Assembly (NCBI GenBank): GCA_028023455.1
Contig: JAQFVV010006270.1
Span: forward strand, 4,490,834 to 4,554,833
Reading direction: 5' to 3'
DNA length: 64,000 bases
From: Epiperipatus broadwayi
Taxonomy: Eukaryota > Onychophora > Udeonychophora > Euonychophora > Peripatidae
In this document: positions 1 to 12,049 of the stretch, piece after piece
Layout: each line of letters starts with the position of its first letter
Position numbering within the stretch: the stretch's first letter is position 1
Made by a program: the position numbers and the translations under genes
Notes under the pieces: generated by a model
Databases searched by the model: none
What the model was told of the DNA's origin: nothing
The model's input: the letters and a program-made list of their open reading frames with translations, nothing else

Positions 1-1365
1 AATTACCTTAGGTAAGTGTTATTATATACCATTTTTTTAGAAATTTTATGATGAATCCAACTAACCTACTAACAAAATTATACTTTTAACATTTTATGCA
101 TGATAATTTTGAATTTACAAAATAATATGAAAATAATTATTAAAAATATTAACTTTTATTCTTTTTTTTATTACTTTGAATATCAATGACTATATTTTTT
201 TCAGCTTAATTACATTCTTTGGTGTTTTATGTTTCAAACAATATATATTATGTCATTTTTGAGTAATATAAACTTAAGTTATGAGAAAATTTGTGGCTTA
301 ACATAATTTTTTAAATATTCAATATGGCTGCTTTGCAAATGGAGAGGTTCAAATTAATATAGTAAAAATTGCATTAGTGAATTTTTTTACAGTGTTCTTG
401 ACATGTTAAGATATTTTACATTGCTAAATTTAGAGATTCTGTATTATTCCGGCTTGCAAACTTATTTAATGCCTTTTATCATCATGTTTATAATCTTCAC
501 TAAACTAGGAAGGAAATAAAGGGTATAATTAAATTTTATATAAAATATTTCAATATGTTTGTGAAAGACTACACATATATGTGCATGTTTAAGTTTATAT
601 GTTCATTTTTATACACTAGTGTTTGCATACTCTTATATATAATAGTACTATTGTTTTATTTTTCAATGTGTTCTAAAATTAGACTTTTTATGTATGTCAC
701 AATGATTTAAATAAATTGAATTGAATCAAATTGAATAAAGATTTTTTTCAAAGATTAGCGTTAATTAAAACTAGAATACAGTATATGGAAACACAAACAT
801 TATATTCAACTTCAATAAAGACACTATAAATAATGGTGAGAAAATAATATTAAAAAGATGAGGATTTAAGAATCAAACTAGTACCTAAATCAAGATATGG
901 GTGAGGGGGGATCTTGATATTACATAGAGAAAAATAGTGATTAGCTATAAACCTATCTGCTATCAAAATAAAAGAAAAAAAATAACCTGAAAGTTATATT
1001 TTTGTCCACAGTGTGCAATAATTAAATGCATAAAATTTAAAACTATGAATCTCAATACAAATAAAATATCAAATAGAAGACTAAGGACTATGGCCCCATA
1101 CGATTAAATTGATGCTGTTTTAGTTCTTGATAATATTGATGAAAGATTTTGATAAATAACCATTGTTTTGAATAAAAATGAAACTTTTTTTTTGGATATA
1201 AATGTTATCTATATCTATAAGAAAAAATATAATATGGCATGATAACAAAAGTAGAGTATATAATATTAAAACTAATTGTAGCAATGAAGATAAAGCTAAA
1301 TACTATTTTGATTACATAATTTGATAATAGATAGGCTAGAGTTTATAAAATTAAAAGAATAATCA
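1..1365. other. AT-rich DNA, no gene seen
   Basis: No reading frame of note and no recognisable repeat family. The DNA is composed mainly of A/T runs with short AATTGAAT-like repetitions near 715-735 and a short G-rich run near 900-910. Confidence 0.6.
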
Positions 1366-1480
1366 GAAAATAATAATAAATTCTTTACAACAGCTATATA
1401 AATATCAATAATAATTTTTTTTTATACATTAAAAGCCTTTTTCAGCATATGGTTTGGTGCCCTTTTCAAATGTTAATAAT

Positions 1481-1844
1481 AAATTGTTTTTCTCTTCATT
1501 AGTAAAAATTGTAATTATAAATATGCAACTTTTTTCGCATGCGTTAGTGAAGCTATAATTATACTATAATGTGTAATAGGTCTGCTTAGCGCTTTCGAGA
1601 TTTAATGTTCGAATCTCATGCTCATAGCTTTGTGAATGAAGACTTTGTGATTTATTGTACACATATGCAAATGAGTTTGAATTTTTAATTTGCATATGTG
1701 TACAATAAATCACAACAGTCTTCATTCACAAAGCTATGAGTATGAGATTCGAACATTAAATTTTGAAAGCGCTAAGCAGACCTATTACACATTATAATAT
1801 AATTATAGCTTCACTAACACATGCGAAAAAAGTCGCATATTTAT
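1481..1844. mobile_element. Nested foldback of inverted tRNA-like SINE sequence
   Basis: Two arms of about 160 bp, roughly 1512-1671 and 1687-1844, are near-perfect reverse complements around a short spacer. The 13-bp direct repeat AAATGTTAATAAT lies at 1468-1480 and 1845-1857. The host sequence reads continuously from 1480 to 1858 when compared with the other arm of the surrounding inverted repeat, so both edges of the insertion are well supported. Each arm contains GTTCGAATCTC, which resembles a pol III B box, downstream of a possible A-box-like stretch. It therefore looks like two tRNA-derived SINE copies fused in opposite orientation. No coding capacity. Confidence 0.7.
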
Positions 1845-2087
1845 AAATGTTAATAATCTTAAACATTAACAAACTATTTCAGACATAAAACCAAACCATC
1901 TAGTGTTCAATAATGGAATTAAAATAAACAATAACAATAAAATCATTAAAATAAATCAAAACCGTCATATATAAATCAAATAATTACAAAATAATTGACT
2001 ATATCATAATACAATAAATATATCACATGCATTATTTTTTTATAATTATATATATATAATTTTATATAATTTTCCATTCATTTTTAA

Positions 2088-2482
2088 TTACCAACTGTTA
2101 AACAAATTTATAGAAGTCTTGTAAATATTCATACAATAATTCAAATTATTTTTAATATAGTATGTTTCATATATTTGTTTTCTTTTTGGATCTCTGATGT
2201 AATTTAAGTGTTTAATCCTTTTTGTAGCATCTATTCTATGCTCACATTTCAAGTAATGAATGTATAATGAATATTTATCATCTTTTCTATTAATTTCATT
2301 ATTATGATCTTTGTTTTTTACTTCTAATTGTTTACCAGTATGCCCAAAGTAAATCATTTTACAATTTCACATGTAATTTTATATACAATTCCTTTTTTGT
2401 ACCATATATCATCTCTTAACTTATAATTACCTATAAATTGACCAAGATTTTTACTATTGGATTCAGTCAATATTTATATTCT
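2088..2482 (-). pseudogene. Penelope-like GIY-YIG endonuclease C-terminus
   Basis: Conceptual translation gives a GIY-YIG nuclease domain of the Penelope retroelement type. From the start of the fragment there is a linker with NLGQFIGNYKLRDDIWYKK, then the GIVYKITC segment, then a frame change near 2365, then KMIYFGHTGKQLE with the YFG half of the motif, and a C-terminal EIYYIK-like helix ending in a stop at 2088. In intact PLEs this domain follows the reverse transcriptase and nicks the target DNA. No RT is present here; the element is 5'-truncated near 2485. The frameshift between the GIY and YIG halves makes it non-functional. The mirror copy begins at 2491 on the other strand. I am fairly sure of the family. 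Confidence 0.72.
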
Positions 2483-2490
2483 TCTCAATA

Positions 2491-2562
2491 TACTATATTA
2501 AAAATAATTTGAATAATTATATGAATATTTATAAGATTTCTATAAATTTGATTAAAAATTGA
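2491..2562 (+). pseudogene. Mirror copy of PLE GIY-YIG C-terminal tail
   Basis: The plus strand encodes YYIKNNLNNYMNIYKISINL followed by a stop. This nearly matches the C-terminal tail encoded at 2162-2088 on the minus strand. It is the surviving coding piece of the right-hand, plus-strand member of the head-to-head PLE pair. Everything upstream of the last 24 codons is missing. Confidence 0.6.
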
Positions 2563-2895
2563 TTAATTAAAAATGAATAGAATGATATGTACATAATTGT
2601 AAAAAAAATGCATATAATTTATTTATTGTTATGATATAGTCAATTATTTTGTAATTACTGAATTTATAATTTTAATGATTTATATTGTTATTGTTTGTTT
2701 TAATTCCATTATTGAACACTAGATGGTTTTACGTCTGAAATAGTTTGTTAACATTAAATAGATTATTAACATTTGAAAAGGGCATTAAACCAGGTGCTGA
2801 CAAAAGTTTTTAATATATAAAAAAAATTACTACTGATATTTATATAGCTATTGTAAAGAATTTATTATTATTTTATGGAAGAACAGCATAAAGAT

Positions 2896-5589
2896 TTTTA
2901 TTCTTTTCCAGAGAATGAAGAATTATATTTCTGCATATCTCAAATTATAAGGGATTTCCTGTTGAATAGATTTGAATTAATGTAAAATATAAATATAAAA
3001 CAATTTATTACTTAATAATGTGATTTTGTTATATATCTATTTAAAACAACTGTGATATATAATTAAATTTATTAATAATATATATATTATGTTGACTTTT
3101 CATACTATTTGGCCAGTTAGAATTTTTTTTAAAAAGAAAATTACAATGTATACATTATCATAATATATGACAACAGGATACTCAATAACAGTTGATTTTA
3201 ATGCAGAGATCTTTATATATAAAATATATTATAATAAAATTATATGTGTGAATTTTGGATAGCTTAATCCAGATTTTAAGCTGAAACAAAAAAATAAAAT
3301 AAGTGTCAGAGTCAAAAATATCACAAGTATATATAAACAAAATAATTACAACAGAAATAATTGTATGAACATTTATACAACATCAATTAATTTAACTAAT
3401 AATTGGATAATGAAAAATGAATGGAGGGTTGTATAATATGTGTTGTTATAAAGATATTTATGTGTAATTATAGGCTTGTGTTAATTTTATATAGAGCCGG
3501 TAGATGTCACTATGTAAGCAGTATATGTTATTTTTGTAATTAAGCCATATTGAAAAAGGCAAAAATTTAAAATTTGCCGAAAAGAGCTTTTATATGTTAT
3601 TTTTATTTGTGATGATTGTATGACGATATTACAGCTATTGTTATATATCATTTTGTTGTTAGTAAAGATATTTTATTATATCTATGATTTATTTTTAAAC
3701 AAAATAATATATGAGAAAATATTTTAAATGGTTTGCAACAATGAAAATTTTAAAACAAGTCATAAATTTCGTAAACTTGCTTTTAAGCTTGCATTTAAAT
3801 GATCACTAGAGCCATCTAGTGATGATTAATAAAAAATTTAATGACATAACTTGCTTTAACAATGAGATTTAGCATTTATTACTTACTGATAGTATTTGTG
3901 CATGAAAATCATTAAAAATTGAATTTTTATATTTAAAATTCCAAGATCCATAATGATAGAACCATTAAAAAAAGAACTTAATTGATTGGTCGCTATTGAT
4001 TTTTTGAACAACATGTACACTGATTATTATGAAGCATATTATTTAGGTATTAAATCTTATCAAAAAACTGCACAAAAATTATAACAAAAATTCAAAATAA
4101 ACAAATAATAACTTATAATCATTTAAAATTTTATAATTTTGATCATAAAGATACAGTACTGATATAAAAATAAATGTTAAAAATAGAAGACAAAATGCAA
4201 TTATTGTTGTCATTTAATATTTAAGTTTTTGGAAACTTATCGTGTTTTAAAACATAAGAATTAGTCTACCAGTACTGATGTTTTGATACATTTCCATGTA
4301 TATTTTATTTACAAAAATAATTATAAATTTAAATATAAAAAGAGAATAAAAAGATTTGAGGAAAACATGCATGTAACATGTACATTCCAATAAATGATTA
4401 ATATATAGACAATAGTGATGAGTATTATTACATATGGAAAGGAAGTTTGATAGTTGAATAAAAGAATAGAAAGGGAATTGAAGGCACACAAATAAGTTAC
4501 TAGTGAAAATCTGCAAAAAGGTTAAGGAGAGAGGCATAAGCAATAAAGAAATGTTATCAGAAGAAGAATTTAAATGATATGGGCAAACTGCATACCACGG
4601 GGAAAAAAGAAAAAGGAAAATCTCCAAAATGGATGTGAATAGAAGGAATAGAAAAAATTAGCAATAAAATTTTGTGACAAAATTTAAAGATGGTCAAAGA
4701 GGTATGGCAATTGAAAATCAAAAGACATCACAGAGTATTACAAACCAATGCTAAGATTCCAATTCAGGCAGACATATTTGATGTATATTGAATTTTAAAC
4801 TTCCTAATTAATCAATAATAAGTATAAAAAACGATAGATATAACAGCAATATCTATCGAGGATTTGATCAGTCCAAAACCTTGAATAATTGAATTTTAAT
4901 AATAAAAAACAAATAATCGTACAAATAAATAATTCCACATTTAATTACTTGCACTTTAACATGTTAACTGCTGATAATGATTCACTTCATTATATAAGAA
5001 TTCTTTTGGGACATCACATGACTTATATATGTTTACCAATAGCTGATTTTATTGCTTATTAAAAATATATTCTTAGCGAATAGTCAATATGTTAAATAAA
5101 AATTAAAACCAAAAACATTAAAAAATTGAGTATTTATTCAGTTGCATATGTTCTTTTAAAAAGCTGCAAATTAAATGAAGTTTTTTTTATATTATGACAA
5201 ATAAAATGATTATATATATATATACTGTAAATAAAACAATAAATAAACACATAATTGTAACATGCACAAGCATGAAAAGTAAAGGAAAATTAATTAAAAG
5301 TAGTCCATCACTATATGAAAATGAGAAACATGGAAATGCAGAAAAAAACAAAAATGGTTCCAGAAAAAAATTTCTAAAATAATACCACAGTAACAAATGA
5401 AATGATTTATTATTTCTTGATTTCTATATCTTTTTATAAACAAACAAATATTGTGTTTATACTCACATGCAAAAATTTATGAGTTATCTAAAAAACCCTA
5501 TTATTTAGTGAATACCGTTAATAAAAAAAGTTGAACACCCTCATCTTTAGAAAATGTATTTACCATGTCTATTATATATATATATATTC
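2896..5589. other. AT-rich DNA, no gene seen
   Basis: No convincing coding sequence. An open frame on the minus strand at 4247-4627 is low-complexity and hydrophobic, and resembles no family I know. A purine-rich stretch at 4430-4640 could be an old element remnant. A short palindrome TCACTAGA-TCTAGTGA lies near 3801-3822. Confidence 0.5.
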
Positions 5590-5810
5590 ATCAAAATATT
5601 CTGGAATAAACTTTAAAATATTCAATATACCAATATAAAAAAAATCATTAATATCTATAGGTAGCTTACGGCAGTGTATGCCATCCTGAGTAGTATTTAA
5701 CCATTAAAATTTAAATACTACTCAGGATGGCATACATTGCCGTAAGCCAGCTGTGATTTTTTTTATATTGGGATATTAAATATTGTGTAGTTTATTCCAG
5801 AGTATTTTGA
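5590..5810. mobile_element. Foldback element, about 110-bp arms
   Basis: 5590-5705 and 5712-5810 are imperfect reverse complements. They share CTTACGGCA-TGTATGCCATCCTGAG next to the centre and ATTCTGGAATAAAC / its complement at the outer ends. The loop is only a few bases, so the transcript or single strand could form a long hairpin. No coding capacity. It is either a MITE or an inverted SINE dimer; no pol III box is obvious. Confidence 0.65.
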
Positions 5811-6676
5811 TTATTATATTTATTTTACCTCATTATATATATATTGTTAGATATGCTAGTTTTATCAAGAATATAATATTTCACCTTTATTATTATATAA
5901 TCTAATGTTATTGTGAAGACTGCAATTTCAATCAAATGCTTAAAAAATTAAGTTTTTATTTAAAAAAGCTCACTGAACAATACTTCTTATAAAAATAAAA
6001 ATAAATGAACAAAAATCCTATAAGATTTTAATCAATGGTGAAATTTAACAATTTAAATTTTTATCCTCGATTATATGCAGTTAGATTTAAAGAATAGCAT
6101 TGTTTAAAAGAGGTAGATTCGTAATTATAATAATTAAAAATTTTACATACGTAATAACAATCAACAAACTTTAAAAACCAATACTATTTATTTATTAAAC
6201 AAAACATCAGAAAGTTTAAAACAAAACATAATTGTCAAACGGTGAATCGAAAGTAGCAACTCATGGAAGCCTTTAAACTATACAAAAAGAAAAAGTTAGA
6301 AATATGGAAGCTTGTATCATGTAGAATTCATTAGATTAAAAAAATTTAATTTCAAAAGTAAATGAGATTAGTAATTATCTATTTAACTCCTTTTCTAAGA
6401 ATGTTGAGTCCTGGTAAAAAAAAATCGGATGAAAATGGCCTAGTGATAATTTCAGTTATTTAATCTATCCCAATGTAATAGTTGGTCTATAATCAATGAT
6501 GATTAAAAGTGAACTATCAATAAATACAGAAGAATCAATCGGAAATTTTACCAAAGTTAATTAAAAAATAAATAAACACTTCACCAAAGGGATCATTGAC
6601 TAGTGAAATAGACAAAAAAAAACAACAGTATTAATAATTGATATTCAACCTTCAGAAATATTCTAATAAATTTAAA
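5811..6676. other. AT-rich DNA, no gene seen
   Basis: Nothing recognisable on either strand; it is the flank next to the 3' end of the RTE-type element. Confidence 0.5.
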
Positions 6677-6678
6677 TT

Positions 6679-6692
6679 CATCATCATCATCA
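6679..6692. repeat. (TCA)n tail of RTE LINE
   Basis: Short trinucleotide repeat, read as (TGA)n on the element strand, directly after the LINE stop codon. It marks the 3' end of the element. Confidence 0.8.
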
Positions 6693-6695
6693 TTA

Positions 6696-7267
6696 TCAAC
6701 CATTATCAATCCACTGCAGGATGAAGGTCCCTCCAAGTTTAATCCATCTTCTCCGATCTTTAGCTTCTCTTCTCCACATCACCCCTACACATTTTCTTAT
6801 TTCATCCATCCATCTTACATGTGGTCTCCTTCTCTTGGAATCCAGTTTAAAATTTCAATTGTCCATCTATTATCATCTCTTCTAGCAAGATGTCCAGCCC
6901 AACTCCACTTCAATCTTTTAATTTTTTCAATGAGGTCAGTAACACCTGTTTGTTCTCTTACCCATACATTGCGTTTTCGATCTCTTCTTGTTACTCCCAA
7001 CATACATCTCTCCATACTTCTTTGAGTGGTCTGAAGTCTCTGTATTGATCTTCTATTAAGTGTCCAAGTCTCAGATCCATAAGTAAGAACTGGTAAAACG
7101 CATTTGTTAAAAACCTTTCTTTTCAAACACATAGGCATATTTCCTTTTAATATCAAGTTATTTCTACTAAAAGCACTCCAACCAAGTTTAATTCTATGAT
7201 TAATTTCCTCTATTATGTTTCCATCTGTATTAATAATCTGACCAAGGTATTTATAACTCTTAACTTC
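6696..7267 (-). pseudogene. RTE LINE, post-RT C-terminal domain
   Basis: The frame is the same as the RT part and continues beyond the TAA with EVKSYKYLGQIINTDG. It then carries the conserved LPVLTYGSETWTL segment and WAGHLARRDDNRW, both standard in the C-terminal region of RTE-like proteins. A second frameshift near 6830 moves the reading into RPHVRWMDEIRK and DRRRWIKLGG, ending at a TGA at 6696-6698 that abuts the (TGA)n tail. The C-terminus is therefore complete in content but broken by the shift. Confidence 0.82.
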
Positions 7268-8405
7268 TTATAATTCATCATAATCAATCTTTATTTTCAT
7301 ATTTTGAGCAAATCGATTAAACATTACTTTAGTCTTTTTAACATTTATCTTCAGTCCTACTTTCCTACTTTCATCTGATAACTCCTGCAACATTTCCTGC
7401 AGCTCGGAAGCATTATTTGCAAAAACAACTACATCATCTGCGAAATCTAAATGACTTAAATAATCTCCATTTACTTTCACTCCTTTAGTTTCCCGTTTTA
7501 ATCCACAAAATACTTCTTGCAGCACTGCTGTAAAAAGTTTTGGAGATATGGAGTCACCTTGTCTTACACCTTTCTCAATGTTGACTTTCCCAGTATCATT
7601 ATGTAATCTAATTGTTGCTGTTGCATTTTTACAAATATTCTTTAAAATATGACAATATCCTGGATCTATACCTTGATGATCCAATGCTTTAATCACTGAA
7701 GAAATGTTTATAGAATCAAATGCCTTTTCATAATCTACAAATCCAAAACATAATGACAACTCATATTCATTTGTCCTTTCTATAACTTCTCTCAATTCTT
7801 GAATATGATCTACTGTACTAAAACCACTTTTAAATCCAGCTTGTTCTCTTGGTTGGTGAAAATCCAAGGTTCTCTGTAGACGAGTTGTAATTATCTTGGT
7901 AAAAATTTTATATAAAACTGATAAAAGGCTGATAGGTCTGTAATTTCTAATATCTTCTTTATCACCTTTTTTAAATATTAATATTATTACTGCATTCTTC
8001 CAATCATCCGGTACATCTTTATCATTTAGACATTTGGTATATAACTTTGCTAATATTTTTTCTGTTTCTTCACCTGCTTCTTTTAATATATCAATTATAA
8101 TTCCATCATTACCTGGAGCCTTTCCTTTTTTCATACATTTAATTGCATTTCTCACTTCTTCATTTAAAATTCTGGGCAATTCAGAAGATGTAATAGATAT
8201 AGGAGGTACTTGTTCTTTATTACTATATAATTCTTGATAAAAATCTTCTACCAATTTCATAATGTCATCCCTCTTTTTAGTAATAATTCCATTTTTTTTC
8301 CTTATTGCAGATATAAATTTCCTACCAATACCAAAATGTTGTTTTACATTCTTAAGACTTTTATTTTCTTCTACAGCTTTTCTTGCTAGTTCAGTTATAC
8401 TTTCT
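7268..8405 (-). pseudogene. RTE LINE, reverse transcriptase part
   Basis: This encodes the reverse transcriptase core. It is open from just after the frameshift near 8400, about 48 codons before the first methionine at 8260. Counting from that methionine, it shows [10 protein letters not shown] (46-54), [15 protein letters not shown] (106-120), [15 protein letters not shown] (139-153), [10 protein letters not shown] with catalytic Asp 176, [13 protein letters not shown] (231-243), the FADD catalytic motif (273-276) and [12 protein letters not shown] (302-313). All core RT blocks are present. It ends at a TAA at 7268; the same frame continues past this codon without change, so this is a single nonsense mutation. 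Confidence 0.9.
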
Positions 8406-9620
8406 TACATCATTTTCAACTCTTTTCCGTACCATTTTACAAAATTCGAGATATTCAATTCTTTTTAATGCATCATTCTTGCATATCTTCATATTCCTTC
8501 TTTTCTTCATAAGTTCTCTAGTCTCAGTAGAAATTTTATTAGTCAATTGCTGCTTTTTTCTACCAGCTATCTTTGTTGCGGTTTTTAAAAGTGTATCAGT
8601 TATTTTCATATTAATTTCATTCAAATCTGAATCATGTTCAAAATCTACTAATACTTGAAACCGATTTGTAAGTTCTAATTTAAATTCATTAGAATGTTTC
8701 TGAAGATTAGGAATATCAACTGTAAATATAGTTTTTCTTAATAATTTTTGTCTCTCTAGTTTTACATTAACATGTATCTTACCCCTTACTAATCGATGAT
8801 CACTTCCTGTGTTAAATTTATTAAGAACATTACAATCTTGAAATATGTATTTCCTGTTAGTCAAAATATAATCCAATTCTGCTGTACCTTCATTTGGATG
8901 CTTCCATGTCCATTTCCTTCTAACATTTTTCTCAAAAAAAGAATTCATAATATAAAGTTTTTCCTTCTCTGCAAACTCCACAAGTCTATGTCCTCTCTCA
9001 TTTCTATTACCATAACCAAAATTACCTACAACACTTTCATCTTTCATTTGTTTACCAATTCTAGCATTAAAATCTCCCATAACAATTTTAAAATGTTGTT
9101 TACTCTGATCAAAAGCCTTTTGTACATCCATATAAAAATCCTCTACTACTTCATCACTGTGAGAACTTGTTGGGGCATAAACCTGAATTATCTGCATTTG
9201 ATATCTGCTATTAAGTTGTATAACTAATCTTGCCACTCTGTCTGATACACCATCAATCTCCACAATATTGTTCTTCCACTTTTTATTTATAATGAATCCT
9301 ACTCCACTTGTATTTCCAATATTTGTGCCTTTATAATAGAGCATATGTCCACTTTTTAAATCAATTGTCCCTTCACCTTTTCTTCTAACTTCACAAAGTC
9401 CAATAATATCCCATTTAATATAAGAGAGTTCTTCTTCTAATTCTTGCAATCTTCCTTCACTTGAAAGTGATCTGCAGTTGTAAGTACCTAAATAAAAAGT
9501 CGTCATCAAATGGCAGCCTGGGTCCGCCTCCAGGATATTCTTAGCACCCTCCGCCTTCGGCCACCAACCGCTGCCTTGGTAATCATTTGAAAACAATGTT
9601 AAACTTTGAAGCTGGCTCAA
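8391..9620 (-). pseudogene. RTE LINE, AP-endonuclease part
   Basis: This open frame of 409 codons encodes the apurinic/apyrimidinic-type endonuclease that nicks DNA to prime reverse transcription. Family motifs appear in order: GTYNCRSL (Asn 48), GLCEVRR (catalytic Glu 77), QVYAPT near 147, MGDFNARIG (Asp 183, Asn 185), AELDYILTNRK (Asp 250) and SDHRLV (273-278, catalytic Asp-His). All catalytic residues are present, so this half looks intact. The start at 9620 is the longest option; a start at MTTFYLGTYN (residue 39) is closer to the usual family start. The frame closes at 8391 because of a one-base shift; the RT part continues in another frame directly downstream. Confidence 0.88.
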
Positions 9621-9650
9621 ACTTGACTAAGATTAGACACACTAAGAACT

Positions 9651-10249
9651 GCAACAAATATAAACACCAAAAAAGAAGCAATTCACTAATAATTTTCAAC
9701 TAAGACAAGATATGAAGAAAACAAAAAACAAGAAAACATTTTTAAATGCTCCGTTGAGATGAATACAATATCTAGAGTTTCAGAATTATTATGTTACTTT
9801 TAATATAGCTAATAAGTGTATATACAAATATAATTCAGACAACTAGTTATAAAGATTATCTTGTATCAAAAGACAATTAAATCTTAAAAAAGGTAAAACT
9901 TCCCACACATAGGAAGGCTTTTCATATATAAATTGCAGACACAATGTATGTTTCAAAATTAAATATAAAATAAATCTATATATTATTTATAGTCTTGCAA
10001 TAAATAATTTTGTCCAATACCAAAGTAGTTTCCAAGAATGGTCTATAAATATGTATATATTTTTTGCAATTCTTTCATTTTAATAATAGAATTTTATTTA
10101 TGTAAAAAAAGTTTGTGGGAAAATAATCCCAACTGATAGAACATAATGAATTCTTTAAATAATATTCATTATAATTCATCAAAAGGAATATTACTGATTG
10201 CTAAAATTAGATAAATTATTTCTAATAAAAGTCATTTTAGTTGACTTGT
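9651..10249. other. AT-rich DNA, no gene seen
   Basis: Probably contains the 5' untranslated part of the RTE element at its left edge. Otherwise no gene or repeat family is recognised. Confidence 0.45.
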
Positions 10250-10563
10250 TATCAGTAACTTATATATATATATCAAAATTTTTCAATATACTCAGGATCC
10301 TCATATACACTTCAATGCAATTTTTATATAATTCTTCCTTTATTTTGCTTATAGTTTCAACTGTCCTGCAGTCTTCATCAGACCTACAACATTCAAACAT
10401 ATAATCATATAACCACTATTTTATATGTTTAAATGTTGTTGCTCTGATGAAGACTGCAAGACAGTGAAAGTGTAAGGAAAATAAAGAAATTATATAAAAA
10501 TTGCATTGAAGTGTATATGAGGAGAGTATATAGAAAAATGTTGATATATATGAATATATGAAG
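10250..10563. mobile_element. Foldback element with CTGATGA...GAAA motif
   Basis: 10250-10404 and 10427-10563 are inverted copies sharing CATATACACTTCAATGCAAT and CTGCAGTCTTCATCAG-like sequence, around a loop of about 22 bp. Each arm, read towards its outer end, has CTGATGA, a short ACTG/CAGT hairpin and GAAA. This resembles a hammerhead core but has extra unpaired bases on both sides of stem II, so I do not call a ribozyme. Confidence 0.6.
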
Positions 10564-11057
10564 AAAGAAGCAAAGAAAATGAAAAGAAGAATATATATAT
10601 AATTCCACCTTTACTGTTAATAAGGAGGTTGCCTTGACAACAGTTTGAAATTGTTGATTGTTATTGATATTGGGATTGTCTAGGTGTTGACTGGTTTTTA
10701 ATGATAATTTAACTTATACAATATACATTTTTTCCATTGAATTTCTGACTACTTTTGTGTACTAGTGGTCACATTTTACAGACATGTGTTAATGTTTTAA
10801 CTATTTATTATGGACTTTTCTAAACTATAGTAAAAAAAAAAATACCATTACATTTAGACCAGTTAAATAAACCGTTTTATTTTGATGCTCGAATGTAATC
10901 TGATCAGCAACTGATCATTTAATAAATAGTAAATACATTGGGATTTAATAATTATTTATGAAGTTATTCACAAAATTAGAAATTAAAGTTCTCAGTTAAA
11001 AGCAAAGCACTAGAATTTTCTAAAACTATTTTTTCACTCTTTTTGATATTCACATAG
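10564..11057. other. AT-rich DNA, no gene seen
   Basis: No feature recognised on either strand. Confidence 0.5.
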
Positions 11058-11530
11058 AAAAAGCATATGGCTTTATTGCTTAGGAGTTCATAAGACACAG
11101 AGAGGCGAAACTCTCCACACAGTAACCCCATTCAGTGCAAGCTACAGTAATCAATGACTGCAGAAAAGGTTTGTCCATAAAATCCCTATCTAGTGCCTAC
11201 TCATTCAATATCCCCAGTCTACTTTCTAGCTTGTGGCCTGCGCTGCACCTAGATCTTAGGATGTAATGCAAGAGTAGCTACCTTTTACCTTATTAGTTAA
11301 AGCTTTGAGTCCAAAATGAAAACACGATAATGTTTTCAATTCAAAAAGGTGCAAACTATAAACTAGTCTGGTGATATTGGATGAATAGGCACTAGATAGG
11401 AATTTTATGCACAAATCCTTTCAGCATCCATGGATTACTCTGACTTGCACTGAGTGGCACTACTGTATGGAGAGTTTTGCCTTTGTGTAAAGAGCCTGTG
11501 TAAGCATAAAGAATGGCAATCATGTTGATG
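11058..11530. mobile_element. Foldback element, about 150-165-bp arms
   Basis: 11058-11222 and 11366-11530 are inverted copies. Shared blocks include AAACTCTCCA-ACAGTA, CAGTGCAAG and CCTATCTAGTGCCTA. The spacer of about 140 bp is unrelated AT-rich DNA. The region has higher GC than its flanks. A relative lies at 18040-18240. A minus-strand open frame here is a by-product of the repeat and not a gene. Confidence 0.62.
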
Positions 11531-11631
11531 TTCAGGAGATCATAAGAAGTTTTCCCACCAGATCTGTAAGCACCAGAATCGATCCAGAGACCTCTCAATC
11601 CCAAATCAACAACTTAAAGTTGTTTCTATTA

Positions 11632-11642
11632 CCCCCCCCCCC
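11632..11642. repeat. C11 homopolymer
   Basis: Run of eleven C in a very AT-rich context. Confidence 0.95.
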
Positions 11643-12049
11643 TATTTATTATACATGAGTTTAAATTAAGAATGTAAAAAACTGAATGTCACGTTATATA
11701 TGACTTGCTTTTTTTGATTAATAAAATAATAATTTACAGAACAAAATACTCTTTCTGAGCTAATTTAAGATATTTAATAAATAAATAACTTGATATTTAA
11801 TATTATATAAATTAACAACTTCATTAATTTTAAATACAGCATTAAACATAATAAGAAAAAAAAAATCTTACCACCATCGCAAGAGTGTCTTCAACCATTC
11901 TCTGTCATTCTACAAACAAATAAACGTTTTATAATATATTTTGTTTAGATAGATGGATGTATTCAAAATTTATGAATATTATTTTATTTAATATTTAACT
12001 ACAAGTATACTGTCTATACTGAACTTAATGTAATTAGAAGCAATTTGAA

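Larger units (their letters stand above)
1366..2895. mobile_element. Head-to-head pair of truncated Penelope-like 3' ends
   Basis: The outer parts of this block are inverted copies of each other. 1366-1480 continuing at 1858-2165 matches the reverse complement of 2490-2895, including the shared stretches around TAGTGTTCAATAATGGAATT and the terminal AATTTATTATTATTTT. The two copies point outward: the left copy encodes the end of a GIY-YIG protein on the minus strand and the right copy encodes the same protein end on the plus strand. This is a divergent, head-to-head arrangement of two 5'-truncated elements. Such inverted, truncated insertions are known for Penelope-like elements. The left arm is interrupted by a later insertion at 1481-1844. 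Confidence 0.65.
6677..9650 (-). mobile_element. RTE-type LINE, nearly complete
   Basis: A minus-strand non-LTR retrotransposon with apurinic endonuclease, reverse transcriptase and a C-terminal domain in that order. It ends at the 3' side in a (TGA)n simple repeat (TCA on the plus strand, 6679-6692) that starts just after the stop codon. A short 3' end with a simple-repeat tail is typical of RTE-like elements. The 5' limit near 9650 is approximate, and I could not define target-site duplications. Three lesions separate it from an open frame: a frameshift near 8400, a stop at 7268 and a frameshift near 6830. It is the youngest-looking autonomous element in the window and a possible source of reverse transcriptase for the SINEs. 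Confidence 0.85.

Noticed and set aside
4247-4627. 126-codon open frame on the minus strand as a membrane protein
   Set aside because: It is hydrophobic because the plus strand is purine-rich; no start context, no motif and no family resemblance.
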